Assembly: GCF_000955955.1 (NCBI RefSeq)
Contig: NZ_JYJG01000349.1
Coordinates: forward strand, 1 to 5,398
DNA: 5,398 nucleotides
Reading direction: 5' to 3'
Source: Lentzea aerocolonigenes
GTDB taxonomy: Bacteria; Actinomycetota; Actinomycetes; Mycobacteriales; Pseudonocardiaceae
Each line of letters opens with the position of its first letter. The first letter of the stretch is position 1. Position numbers and translations under genes: made by a program. Shown in pieces: positions 1-5,317 of this stretch. The notes below the pieces were generated by a model. That model saw nothing but the letters and a program-made list of their open reading frames with translations. It was not told the DNA's origin and made no database searches.

Positions 1-32
1 CGCCAGAGGCTCAAAGTCAAGCCCCAATCGCA

Positions 33-51
33 ATCGTCGCGAAGCGGCGAT
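33..51. other. Small stem-loop
   Basis: ATCGTCGC (33-40) and GCGGCGAT (44-51) pair over eight positions, one of them a G-U wobble, around a GAA loop. There is no T-tract after it. It could be a terminator for a gene left of the window or a chance G/C structure. Confidence 0.3.
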
Positions 52-141
52 GACTGGCACCGGCCCGTATCGACCTGCGCGCCCACCTACGCAAGGTGAC
101 GATTCGCACGGCAGGTGACCCCCTCCGCCGGAACGTGACAT

Positions 142-206
142 GCCAATGCAAGCCGACCACCGCATGGTCAACCCGCGCCCGCCAACCCAAGCCGACCATC
201 GCACGG
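142..206. repeat. Degenerate direct repeat, 26 bp units, 39 bp period
   Basis: Bases 142-167 and 181-206 match at 22 of 26 positions; the core CAAGCCGACCA is identical. Weaker relatives of the core appear at 18-32 (CAAGCCCCAATCGCA) and 92-111 (CAAG, then CGCACGG after nine bases), so there may be up to four decayed copies. The units lie 66 bp or more upstream of the start at 272. They could be protein binding sites or a remnant of a local duplication. Confidence 0.45.
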
Positions 207-260
207 CCCGGAAGCGCCCACCCCCGGTCCGATAGGTTCTCCGCCGTAGCCCAGGCACCG

Positions 261-266
261 AGGAGG
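261..266 (+). promoter_or_regulatory. Ribosome binding site for the gene at 272
   Basis: A perfect AGGAGG sits five bases before a GTG codon at 272. It decides the start of this gene in favour of GTG 272. Confidence 0.85.
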
Positions 267-271
267 GGTCA

Positions 272-868
272 GTGGAGTTGCGAGTCCGGGACGGCCGCGC
301 CGTGCTCGCCGGCAACGACGAGTCCGGTGAGCGCGAGGTCGACCCGCACAGCCTTCCCCTGGGCGCGGACCTCGCCGAGGCGCTCCACGAGTGGGCCAAG
401 GTGGCGGACGCGGTCGTGCGCACCGAAACGCCGAAAGACGGCGTGGCCAGCGCACTGATCACCCGCCGCGGCAAGCAGCTGGCCGGCAGGATCGCGGCCG
501 TCATGAACTCCCCGGTCAGCTACACGGACCCGGTGACCGGCGAGCTGATCAGCGTCGAGGCGCCGGAAGAGCTGACGGAGGCATCCCGGGAACCCGCCGC
601 CGAGGAACCCGAGCCCACCCCGTGGGGCACCGGCCTGACCGTCAGCTTCATCACCGCGGCGATCGTCACGGTCACCGTGGTCTCGCTCTCCCTGGGCCTC
701 GGCGAAACCAGCCGATGGCTCGCACTGGTCGCGAACGTCCTGGTCGTGGGCGGCCTGGCGCCGAGCGTGTGGCTCGGCCGCAGGGTCCCGGTGTGGCGCT
801 GGGTCGCATACGGCGTCGTGACCGGCGTGCTGGTCGCCTGGCTGGTCCTGATCCTGACCCTCCTCTAG
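272..868 (+). CDS. DUF2537-type three-helix membrane protein
   Basis: This 198-residue protein has a soluble N-terminal part (about 1-95) with a helical segment around 33-50, then an acidic Pro/Glu-rich linker (about 97-117, containing EEPEPTP). Three predicted membrane helices follow, at about 121-143, 148-169 and 174-198, and the chain ends at the membrane with LVLILTLL. The membrane part resembles the actinobacterial DUF2537 family. From memory, the Mycobacterium tuberculosis member Rv0882 also lies beside a SpoU-type methyltransferase (Rv0881), as here, which supports the assignment. The function is unknown. The GTG start is chosen because of the perfect AGGAGG just upstream. Mycobacterial relatives are shorter as I recall, so the N-terminal soluble part may be an added domain. 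Its TAG stop overlaps the stop of the opposing gene. Confidence 0.8.
   Translation: MELRVRDGRAVLAGNDESGEREVDPHSLPLGADLAEALHEWAKVADAVVRTETPKDGVASALITRRGKQLAGRIAAVMNSPVSYTDPVTGELISVEAPEELTEASREPAAEEPEPTPWGTGLTVSFITAAIVTVTVVSLSLGLGETSRWLALVANVLVVGGLAPSVWLGRRVPVWRWVAYGVVTGVLVAWLVLILTLL
865..868. other. Overlapping convergent stop codons (CTAG)
   Basis: Plus-strand TAG (866-868) ends the DUF2537-type gene. CTA at 865-867, read as TAG on the minus strand, ends the methyltransferase gene. The two genes therefore share two bases of their stop codons and have no intergenic space. Confidence 0.9.
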
Positions 869-1656
869 AGGAGCGCGTAGAACGCCACCGCCCCAGCGGT
901 GGCCACGTTCAGCGAATCCACCCCGGACGACATCGGGATCCGCACGGCCACATCAGCCGCGTCGATCGCCGATTCGGTCAGCCCCGGCCCCTCCGACCCC
1001 AGCAGCACCGCCACCCGGCGCCCGCGCAGGCCGGCGTCCGCGAGGTGCAGGGCGGAAGCGCGCGGTGTCAGAGCGGCAACTGTGAACCCCTTGTGCCGCA
1101 ACATGTTCAGCGCCGCGGGCCACTGATCCGTGGTAGCGAACGGCACGCGCAGCACGTGGCCCATCGACACCCGCACACTGCGTCGATACAGCGGATCGCT
1201 GCAGCCGGGACCCAGCACGACACCGTCCACGCCCAGGGCGGCGGCGTTGCGGAAGATCGAGCCCAGGTTCTCGTGGTCACCCACGCCCTCGAGCACGGCC
1301 AGGCGGGTAGCACGATCGGCGAGGTCGTCGAACGACACGGCAGGCGCGCGGTCCGCGGCCGCCAGCACACCCCTGTTCAGGTGAAACCCGACGACGGAAG
1401 CCATGACCTCCGCCGACGTCACGTAAGCAGGAACGTCCAGGTCAGCGAGGTCCAGTGCCTCGATCCGCCGCCGCACGCCGAGCAGCCCGCGCACCGGGTA
1501 CGGCGAGGCCAGGAGGCGTTCGACCACCACGACGCCCTCGGCGATGACGAGACCACGGCCTCCCGGGCGGTCTGGCCTGCGGTCGGCCGTCGAGAGGTCC
1601 CGGAAGTCGTCCAGCCGCGGATCGGCCGGGTCGTTGATCTCGATCACCTTTGCCAC
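865..1656 (-). CDS. SpoU/TrmH family RNA 2'-O-methyltransferase
   Basis: The protein belongs to the SPOUT class, which transfers a methyl group from S-adenosylmethionine to a ribose 2'-OH in tRNA or rRNA. With the GTG at 1656 it is 263 residues. An N-terminal substrate-binding-like region (about 1-105, with the AEGVVVVERLL segment typical of these enzymes) precedes the knotted methylase domain (about 118-263). All three SpoU motifs are visible: HENLGSIFRNAAALG (128-142, Asn130 and Arg136), LLGSEGPGL (218-226, Glu222) and IPMSSGVDSLNVATA (240-254). The catalytic set therefore looks intact. An in-frame GTG at 1722 would add 22 residues (MRGSALRTT...), but these look unlike the family and no ribosome binding site precedes them. 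The 1656 start also lacks a good one, so the start is uncertain. The exact RNA target cannot be read from sequence. Confidence 0.88.
   Translation of the reverse strand: MAKVIEINDPADPRLDDFRDLSTADRRPDRPGGRGLVIAEGVVVVERLLASPYPVRGLLGVRRRIEALDLADLDVPAYVTSAEVMASVVGFHLNRGVLAAADRAPAVSFDDLADRATRLAVLEGVGDHENLGSIFRNAAALGVDGVVLGPGCSDPLYRRSVRVSMGHVLRVPFATTDQWPAALNMLRHKGFTVAALTPRASALHLADAGLRGRRVAVLLGSEGPGLTESAIDAADVAVRIPMSSGVDSLNVATAGAVAFYALL
884..903. terminator. Stem-loop inside the 3' end of the methyltransferase gene
   Basis: GCCACCGC (884-891) and GCGGTGGC (896-903) form a perfect eight-base-pair stem around a four-base loop, starting 15 bases after the stop of the plus-strand gene. No T-tract follows, which is common for proposed actinobacterial terminators. 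It lies in codons for the C-terminal VATAGAVAF stretch of the opposing protein. A role in ending transcription of the plus-strand gene is inference. Confidence 0.45.
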
Positions 1657-1727
1657 CGCGGAAGTTTCGCATCCGGCCCGATGTGGAACAGGCGAGGTAG
1701 TCCGGAGGGCGGAACCGCGCACGCCCG

Positions 1728-1747
1728 ACCAGCGGATGATCGCTGGT
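1728..1747. promoter_or_regulatory. Dyad ACCAGCG-N6-CGCTGGT, possible operator
   Basis: Perfect 7-base arms ACCAGCG (1728-1734) and CGCTGGT (1741-1747) flank GATGAT. The centre lies about 81 bases from the methyltransferase start and 128 bases from the ligase start. The geometry suits a dimeric helix-turn-helix regulator acting on one or both genes. It could instead form an RNA hairpin. No regulator gene is in view. Confidence 0.4.
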
Positions 1748-1759
1748 TGTTACCTCGAC

Positions 1760-1789
1760 GTGACAGAGAGCACCGATTTGGGCGATGTA
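1760..1789 (+). promoter_or_regulatory. Weak promoter candidate for the ligase gene
   Basis: GTGACA (1760-1765) matches five of six bases of the -35 consensus. Eighteen bases on, GATGTA (1784-1789) is a poor -10. The -35 falls within ACGTGACA (1758-1765), whose inverted copy TGTCACGT lies at 1806-1813, so a regulator could bracket the -10. The call is tentative. Confidence 0.25.
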
Positions 1790-1851
1790 AAGGGGGTTTC
1801 CGCTGTGTCACGTTTGGCGTTCCGCCTGGCCCGCGCCCACCGGCGCCGAGC

Positions 1852-1858
1852 GAAGGGG
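1852..1858 (+). promoter_or_regulatory. Ribosome binding site for the ligase gene
   Basis: GAAGGGG lies seven bases before the ATG at 1866. It supports that start over the GTG at 1878. Confidence 0.65.
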
Positions 1859-1865
1859 TAGCGGC

Positions 1866-3362
1866 ATGGGAAGTGAAGTGTCCAGCCGCACGTTCACCAG
1901 AGAAGATCGCCAGCGCTACCGCGAGAAGATGCAGCGAAGTCTCGACGCGTTTTCCACGATGCTGGCAGAAGACACGTTCTCCTTTCCCCGTCGGCAGATG
2001 GGGCTCGAGATCGAGCTGAACCTCGTCGACGACGCGATGCGCCCGGCGATGGCGAACTCGGAGGTGCTCGAGAAGATCGACGATCCCTCCTACACGCTCG
2101 AGCTGGGACAGCAGAACCTGGAGATCAACGTCCCGCCGCGCGAGCTGGCCGGTGGTGAGATGCTTGGCCTGGAAGAAGAACTGCGCGCGTCACTCGACAG
2201 TGCCGACGCCAAGGCCAACGACGTCGGTGCCAACCTCGCCATGATCGGCGTGCTGCCCACGTTGCGGGAGCGGCACTTCGACCGGAAGTGGCTCTCCGAG
2301 AGCCCGAGGTACGCGCTCCTCAACGACACCATCTTCGCCGCCCGCGGCGAGGAAATGGTGCTGCACATGGAAGGTCCGGCGATGCCGGGCAAGGGGCCGG
2401 AGAAGCTCCTGACGTACGCGCAGTCGATTCTCCCCGAAGCGGCCTGCACTTCGGTGCAGCTGCACCTGCAGGTCGAGCCGACGCACTTCGCCGGGCACTG
2501 GAACGCCGCGCAGTGCCTGGCAGGCGTGCAAGTCGCGATCGCCGCGAATTCCGCTTTCCTGCTGGGCAAGGCGCTCTGGCACGAGACCCGCATCCCGCTC
2601 TTCCAGCAGGCGACCGACACCCGCCCGGACGAGCTGAAGAACCAGGGGGTCCGTCCGCGCGTGTGGTTCGGTGAACGGTGGATCACGTCGATCTTCGACC
2701 TGCTCGAGGAGAACGTGCGCTACTTCCCGAGCCTGCTGCCCGAAACCGACGACGAAGACCCGATCGAGACCCTCGAAGCCGGTGGCGCGCCTCGTCTTTC
2801 CGAGCTGCGCCTGCACAACGGCACGATCTGGCGCTGGAACCGCCCGGTTTACGACGTCGTCGACGGTGTGCCGCACCTGCGCGTCGAGAACCGCGTCCTG
2901 CCCGCGGGACCGACGGTGCTCGACACGATGGCCAACGCCGCCTTCTTCTACGGCACCCAGCGCGCGCTCACCGCGCAAGAGCGTCCACTGTGGACGCAGA
3001 TGTCGTTCCAGGCGGCCGAGGAGAACCTCTACACCGGCGCCCGGCACGGCATGAACGCCCAGCTGTACTGGCCCGGCATCGGCTGGATCCCACCGGACGA
3101 ACTGGTGCTGCGGCGCCTGCTGCCGATGGCGCACGAGGGCCTGCGCGACTGCGGCGTCTCCGACGAGGCCCGCGAGCGCTATCTCGGCGTGATCGAGCAG
3201 CGTTGCCTGGCGCGGCGCACCGGCTCCTCGTGGCAGCGGGAAACCGTTGCGCTGCTGGAGGAACGCGGCCTGTCCCGGGAGGCCGCGCTGTCCGGCATGC
3301 TCAAGCGGTACATGGAGCTGATGCACGCGGGCGAACCGGTGCACACCTGGCACGTCGGGTGA
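1866..3362 (+). CDS. Glutamate--cysteine ligase-like protein (GCS2 superfamily)
   Basis: This 498-residue protein belongs to the ATP-dependent glutamate--cysteine ligase family type 2, whose members join the gamma-carboxyl of glutamate to an amine. The N-terminal strand MGLEIELNLV (45-54, Glu48 and Glu50) and LELGQQNLEINVPPREL (78-94) are the acidic metal and substrate strands expected for the fold. Later conserved blocks are TSVQLHLQV (195-203), ATDTRPDELK (249-258), RVWFGERWITS (265-275), ELRLHNGTIWRWNRP (313-327), and HLRVENRVLPAGPTVLDTMA (337-356). The active-site framework appears complete and there is no signal peptide or membrane helix, so it is cytoplasmic. From memory, near-full-length relatives of about 500 residues are widespread in Streptomyces and other actinomycetes, distinct from EgtA and from the shorter YbdK type. 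These bacteria make mycothiol rather than glutathione, so the true acceptor may not be cysteine. No ergothioneine genes adjoin it. Confidence 0.85.
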   Translation: MGSEVSSRTFTREDRQRYREKMQRSLDAFSTMLAEDTFSFPRRQMGLEIELNLVDDAMRPAMANSEVLEKIDDPSYTLELGQQNLEINVPPRELAGGEMLGLEEELRASLDSADAKANDVGANLAMIGVLPTLRERHFDRKWLSESPRYALLNDTIFAARGEEMVLHMEGPAMPGKGPEKLLTYAQSILPEAACTSVQLHLQVEPTHFAGHWNAAQCLAGVQVAIAANSAFLLGKALWHETRIPLFQQATDTRPDELKNQGVRPRVWFGERWITSIFDLLEENVRYFPSLLPETDDEDPIETLEAGGAPRLSELRLHNGTIWRWNRPVYDVVDGVPHLRVENRVLPAGPTVLDTMANAAFFYGTQRALTAQERPLWTQMSFQAAEENLYTGARHGMNAQLYWPGIGWIPPDELVLRRLLPMAHEGLRDCGVSDEARERYLGVIEQRCLARRTGSSWQRETVALLEERGLSREAALSGMLKRYMELMHAGEPVHTWHVG

Positions 3363-3371
3363 GCCTCACCC
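3357..3371. repeat. Inverted repeat across the ligase stop codon
   Basis: GGGTGAG (3357-3363) and CTCACCC (3365-3371) are perfect inverted arms around one base; in RNA a five-pair stem with a five-base loop is realistic. It contains the TGA of the ligase gene and lies just beyond the minus-strand stop at 3379, so it could act as a terminator for transcripts from the right. A second CTCACCCAG at 3378-3386 directly repeats 3365-3373 and offers an alternative partner. Confidence 0.4.
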
Positions 3372-3378
3372 AGAAATC

Positions 3379-4239
3379 TCACCCAGCGAACCCTGCCAGG
3401 AACTCCTGCCAGATCACTCGCGGAAGGCCGGCGTTGACGGCGCCGGCCTTCTCCACGTACACCGTGACTGCGAGCTGCGGCGTGTAGCCGACCATCCACG
3501 GCGCCGCATAGGGCATGCACGCAACGCCGTTGCACATGGCGTTGTCCTTCAACGATGCGGTGATCCGGTCCACGACGTGCTCGCCGATCACCGGCTTCGC
3601 GGTGTCAGCGGCCTTGTACCGCAGCGAACCGTCCGCGCCGGTCACCGTCGAGACCAGGTGCGGCTTCCGTTCGACACCTGCCGCGGCAAGAGTCGCGTAC
3701 GTCGCGGTCACGTCGAGCGGCGTCACCTGCCCCTCGCCCACGTCCCGCACGCCCGCGAACGGCTGGAACAACCCAGGACTCGGCTGCTGCGCCACCCCAC
3801 CCGCCAGGTCCTGGTCCCATTGGAAACCGGGCAGGTACACCCGCACACCACCCGACGCAGGATCGATCGCCGTCATCCCCGCGTTCAGTTCCTCCTGCGA
3901 ATAGGACCCGTCCGGCCCCTGCTGCCGGGCGACCAGCCGGCCGAGGACAGCAGCCGCCGTCGTCTGCGCCTTCGCATCGATCGTCGTGCGGACCGCACCA
4001 CCACGGGCCACGAGCGAGTCGTACGGCACCGACACCTCGGACATCTCCTTGAGCACCCGCTGCACCACCATCGGCTGCAGACCACCCTCGCCAACGCTCC
4101 ACATCCTCGAACCGTCCGCGTACTCCAGCACGACGGGCTTCGGCGGCGCGGGCGGCGGCACCGGCTCCTCAGGCCGTTGCCACACAACGTATCCAACGAT
4201 CACGGCGACCAGCAGGAGTGCGGCCAGCGAGCGCCTCAC
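3379..4239 (-). CDS. Penicillin-binding-protein-like pseudoenzyme, more degenerate paralogue
   Basis: This 286-residue protein has a membrane anchor at about 4-20, ending in VVWQRP, and a proline-rich linker (24-35). YADGSRMW (40-47) follows, then GGAVRTTIDAKAQ (80-92) and MTAIDPASGGVRVYLPG (122-138). These match the transpeptidase half of class A penicillin-binding proteins. The SxxK site is replaced: PSPGLFQPF aligns so that Ser becomes Gly156 and Lys becomes Gln159. The roughly 50 residues that should carry SxN are missing, jumping to VTPLDVTATYATLAAAG (172-188). No KTG is present before APWMVGYTPQLAVTVYV (246-262). Cys236 and Cys241 may form a disulfide outside the membrane. The GTG at 4239 overlaps the stop of the upstream paralogue as GTGA, so translation is probably coupled. 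The frame stays open to 4428, but that part overlaps the upstream gene and lacks family resemblance. Function is unknown; catalysis is unlikely. Confidence 0.75.
   Translation of the reverse strand: MRRSLAALLLVAVIVGYVVWQRPEEPVPPPAPPKPVVLEYADGSRMWSVGEGGLQPMVVQRVLKEMSEVSVPYDSLVARGGAVRTTIDAKAQTTAAAVLGRLVARQQGPDGSYSQEELNAGMTAIDPASGGVRVYLPGFQWDQDLAGGVAQQPSPGLFQPFAGVRDVGEGQVTPLDVTATYATLAAAGVERKPHLVSTVTGADGSLRYKAADTAKPVIGEHVVDRITASLKDNAMCNGVACMPYAAPWMVGYTPQLAVTVYVEKAGAVNAGLPRVIWQEFLAGFAG
3423..3451. terminator. Strong stem-loop inside the 3' end of the minus-strand gene
   Basis: GAAGGCCGGCG (3423-3433) and CGCCGGCCTTC (3441-3451) form a perfect 11-base-pair stem with a seven-base loop. It begins 60 bases past the ligase stop codon and lies in codons for the C-terminal EKAGAVNAGLPR stretch of the opposing protein. 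No T-tract follows. It is the strongest hairpin I find in the window and a plausible transcription stop for the ligase gene. Confidence 0.5.
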
Positions 4240-5282
4240 CACTGCGTCAGCTTCTGCTCGAACTCGTCCCACAGCCTGTCCGGCAGTCCGGGACCGGTGA
4301 CCGCGTTGCCGTCCCGGTCGACCGCGGGCGTGCCAGGTTGCGCACTGCCGACGAACACCGAAACCGAGATCCGCGGGCTGTAGGTGACCATCCACGCGTG
4401 ACCGACCCGGCCCTGCTCGAACCGCCACTCGCCGTGCCTGCAGGCGATGTCAGACGGCACGCGCCCGCAGACCGCGTCGCCCCGCAACGCGGCGGTGACC
4501 AGGTTCGCGATGTCCTTGCTGCGTCTCGGATCCGGGTCGAACGCGGGCACGCCCTTGGTCTCCGCCCGGTACAGCGTGGTGCCGTTGACGTCGGTGACGT
4601 GGGTGACGAAATGCGCGTCGCGACGCAGACCCTCCGCCGCTAACGTCGCGTACGCCGCCGCGAGGTCGAACGGCCGCACCTTCGTCTCGTCGCCGAACAG
4701 CTTCGTCTCTTTTCCGCCCACCACAACGGTTTCCGGCACGCCGGCCTGACGCGCGGCGTGCACGACCGACTCGTTCCCGACCTCTTCGAGCTTCTTGCCC
4801 GTCTGCTGCGCGGCCACGGCGGCGAAGGGGAAGAACGCCGACCCCGGCTCCTTCAGCACGCCACCCGCGTAGTCGAAAGCAGGGTCGTTGCCCGGCGAAT
4901 ACGCCTTCACCGCACCGTTGTTGGGGTCGACAGCGCTGATCGAGTACCGCAACGACGCGGGCTCCCCGGCCGACACGGTGCGAATCACTTCAGCCGCACC
5001 GTTCTGCGCCCTGCGGTCGATGGTCGTCACGACGATCGCGCCGCCGTCTTTGCGAAGCTGCTCCAGCGACACGCCTTTCGCGCTGAGCTCCGCGGCTACC
5101 TGCATGGTCACCGGTGTCTCCGGATCGCCCATGCGCCACAGTTGCGAGCCGTCCGCGTACTGCAGCACGACGTCCCCGGACGGGTCCAGCGCCGCCTTCG
5201 AGTCAGGCCGTTGCCACACCACGATCGCGACAACGGCAGCCACCAGCACCAGCGCGCCCAGAACGGGCACCAAACGCTTCAT
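4236..5282 (-). CDS. Penicillin-binding-protein-like transpeptidase homologue lacking most catalytic motifs
   Basis: This 348-residue first gene of the pair starts with MKRLVPVLGALVLVAAVVAI, a signal anchor (about 4-23), then VVWQRP. QYADGSQLWRMG (41-52) resembles the linker that precedes the glycosyltransferase of class A penicillin-binding proteins. The chain then passes directly to GGAIVVTTIDRRAQ (80-93), the usual entry to the transpeptidase, with no GT51 domain between. ISAVDPNNGAVKAY (115-128), PGSAFFPF (146-153), VRPFDLAAAYATLAAEG (202-218) and HAWMVTYSPRISVSVFVG (295-312) follow the fold. Ser148 sits where the catalytic serine belongs, but the SxxK lysine is Phe151, and neither SxN nor KTG is recognisable. 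Cys272 and Cys281 may pair. ATG 5282 is preferred over TTG 5285; a GGGGG lies five bases before the ATG. It is probably extracytoplasmic and membrane-tethered. Function is unknown. Confidence 0.78.
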   Translation of the reverse strand: MKRLVPVLGALVLVAAVVAIVVWQRPDSKAALDPSGDVVLQYADGSQLWRMGDPETPVTMQVAAELSAKGVSLEQLRKDGGAIVVTTIDRRAQNGAAEVIRTVSAGEPASLRYSISAVDPNNGAVKAYSPGNDPAFDYAGGVLKEPGSAFFPFAAVAAQQTGKKLEEVGNESVVHAARQAGVPETVVVGGKETKLFGDETKVRPFDLAAAYATLAAEGLRRDAHFVTHVTDVNGTTLYRAETKGVPAFDPDPRRSKDIANLVTAALRGDAVCGRVPSDIACRHGEWRFEQGRVGHAWMVTYSPRISVSVFVGSAQPGTPAVDRDGNAVTGPGLPDRLWDEFEQKLTQW

Positions 5283-5287
5283 CAACG

Positions 5288-5306
5288 CCCCCAGAGTGAA
5301 AACTCT
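5288..5306 (-). promoter_or_regulatory. Leader with ribosome binding site and small hairpin
   Basis: On the minus strand GGGGG (5292-5288) precedes the ATG at 5282 by five bases. Directly upstream, AGAGT-TTTC-ACTCT (5306-5293) is a five-pair stem with a four-base loop, abutting the ribosome binding site. It could affect translation but is short. Confidence 0.4.
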
Positions 5307-5317
5307 CCCCGGGAATG

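Larger units (their letters stand above)
1..271. other. Leading intergenic region, no convincing gene
   Basis: I see no credible coding region here. The short open frames, such as the minus-strand one at 17-199, are arginine-rich, match no family I recognise and lack ribosome binding sites. The stretch holds a small hairpin at 33-51, degenerate direct repeats between about 18 and 206, and the leader and ribosome binding site of the gene starting at 272. A TAGGTT at 233-238 could be a -10 box for that gene, but I find no convincing -35 partner. A gene lying to the left of the window may have its promoter or terminator here. Confidence 0.55.
1657..1865. promoter_or_regulatory. Divergent intergenic region
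   Basis: These 209 bases separate the starts of the minus-strand methyltransferase gene and the plus-strand ligase gene, so promoters for both should lie here. It holds a 7-6-7 dyad at 1728-1747, a pair of 8-base inverted sites at 1758-1765 and 1806-1813, and an 8-base palindrome CGGCGCCG at 1841-1848. I see no convincing small gene in it. Confidence 0.6.

Noticed and set aside
17..199. 60-residue minus-strand open frame in the leading spacer
   Set aside because: It covers the direct repeats (which give AMVGLGW and AVVGLHW in translation) and has no ribosome binding site or known family.
210..238. Extracytoplasmic-sigma-type promoter (GGAAG then GTT) before the gene at 272
   Set aside because: The spacing is a few bases too long and the -35 deviates from the GGAA(T/C) form, so the match is likely chance.
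1657..1722. Longer methyltransferase start (GTG at 1722)
   Set aside because: The added residues MRGSALRTT... do not look like the family N-terminus, and no ribosome binding site precedes them. It remains possible because the 1656 start is weak too.
1841..1848. CGGCGCCG palindrome before the ligase gene
   Set aside because: Eight-base G/C palindromes are expected by chance at this base composition.
391..2019. 542-residue plus-strand open frame
   Set aside because: It runs across two opposing genes and the divergent promoter region. It is Arg/Gly/His-rich with no family resemblance, a typical high-GC shadow frame of the DUF2537-type, methyltransferase and ligase genes.
2190..3353. 387-residue minus-strand open frame opposite the ligase gene
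   Set aside because: It is the antisense shadow of a well-conserved protein, with no recognisable motifs and no ribosome binding site.
3577..4383. 268-residue plus-strand open frame opposite the PBP-like genes
   Set aside because: The His/Arg-rich composition and lack of motifs mark it as the complement of the real minus-strand genes, as are the plus-strand frames at 4218-4643 and 4758-5318.
4240..4428. Upstream extension of the second PBP-like gene to a start at 4428
   Set aside because: It would add 63 residues overlapping the upstream gene, without similarity to the paralogue. The signal anchor would also be pushed inward. The GTGA overlap start at 4239 fits better.
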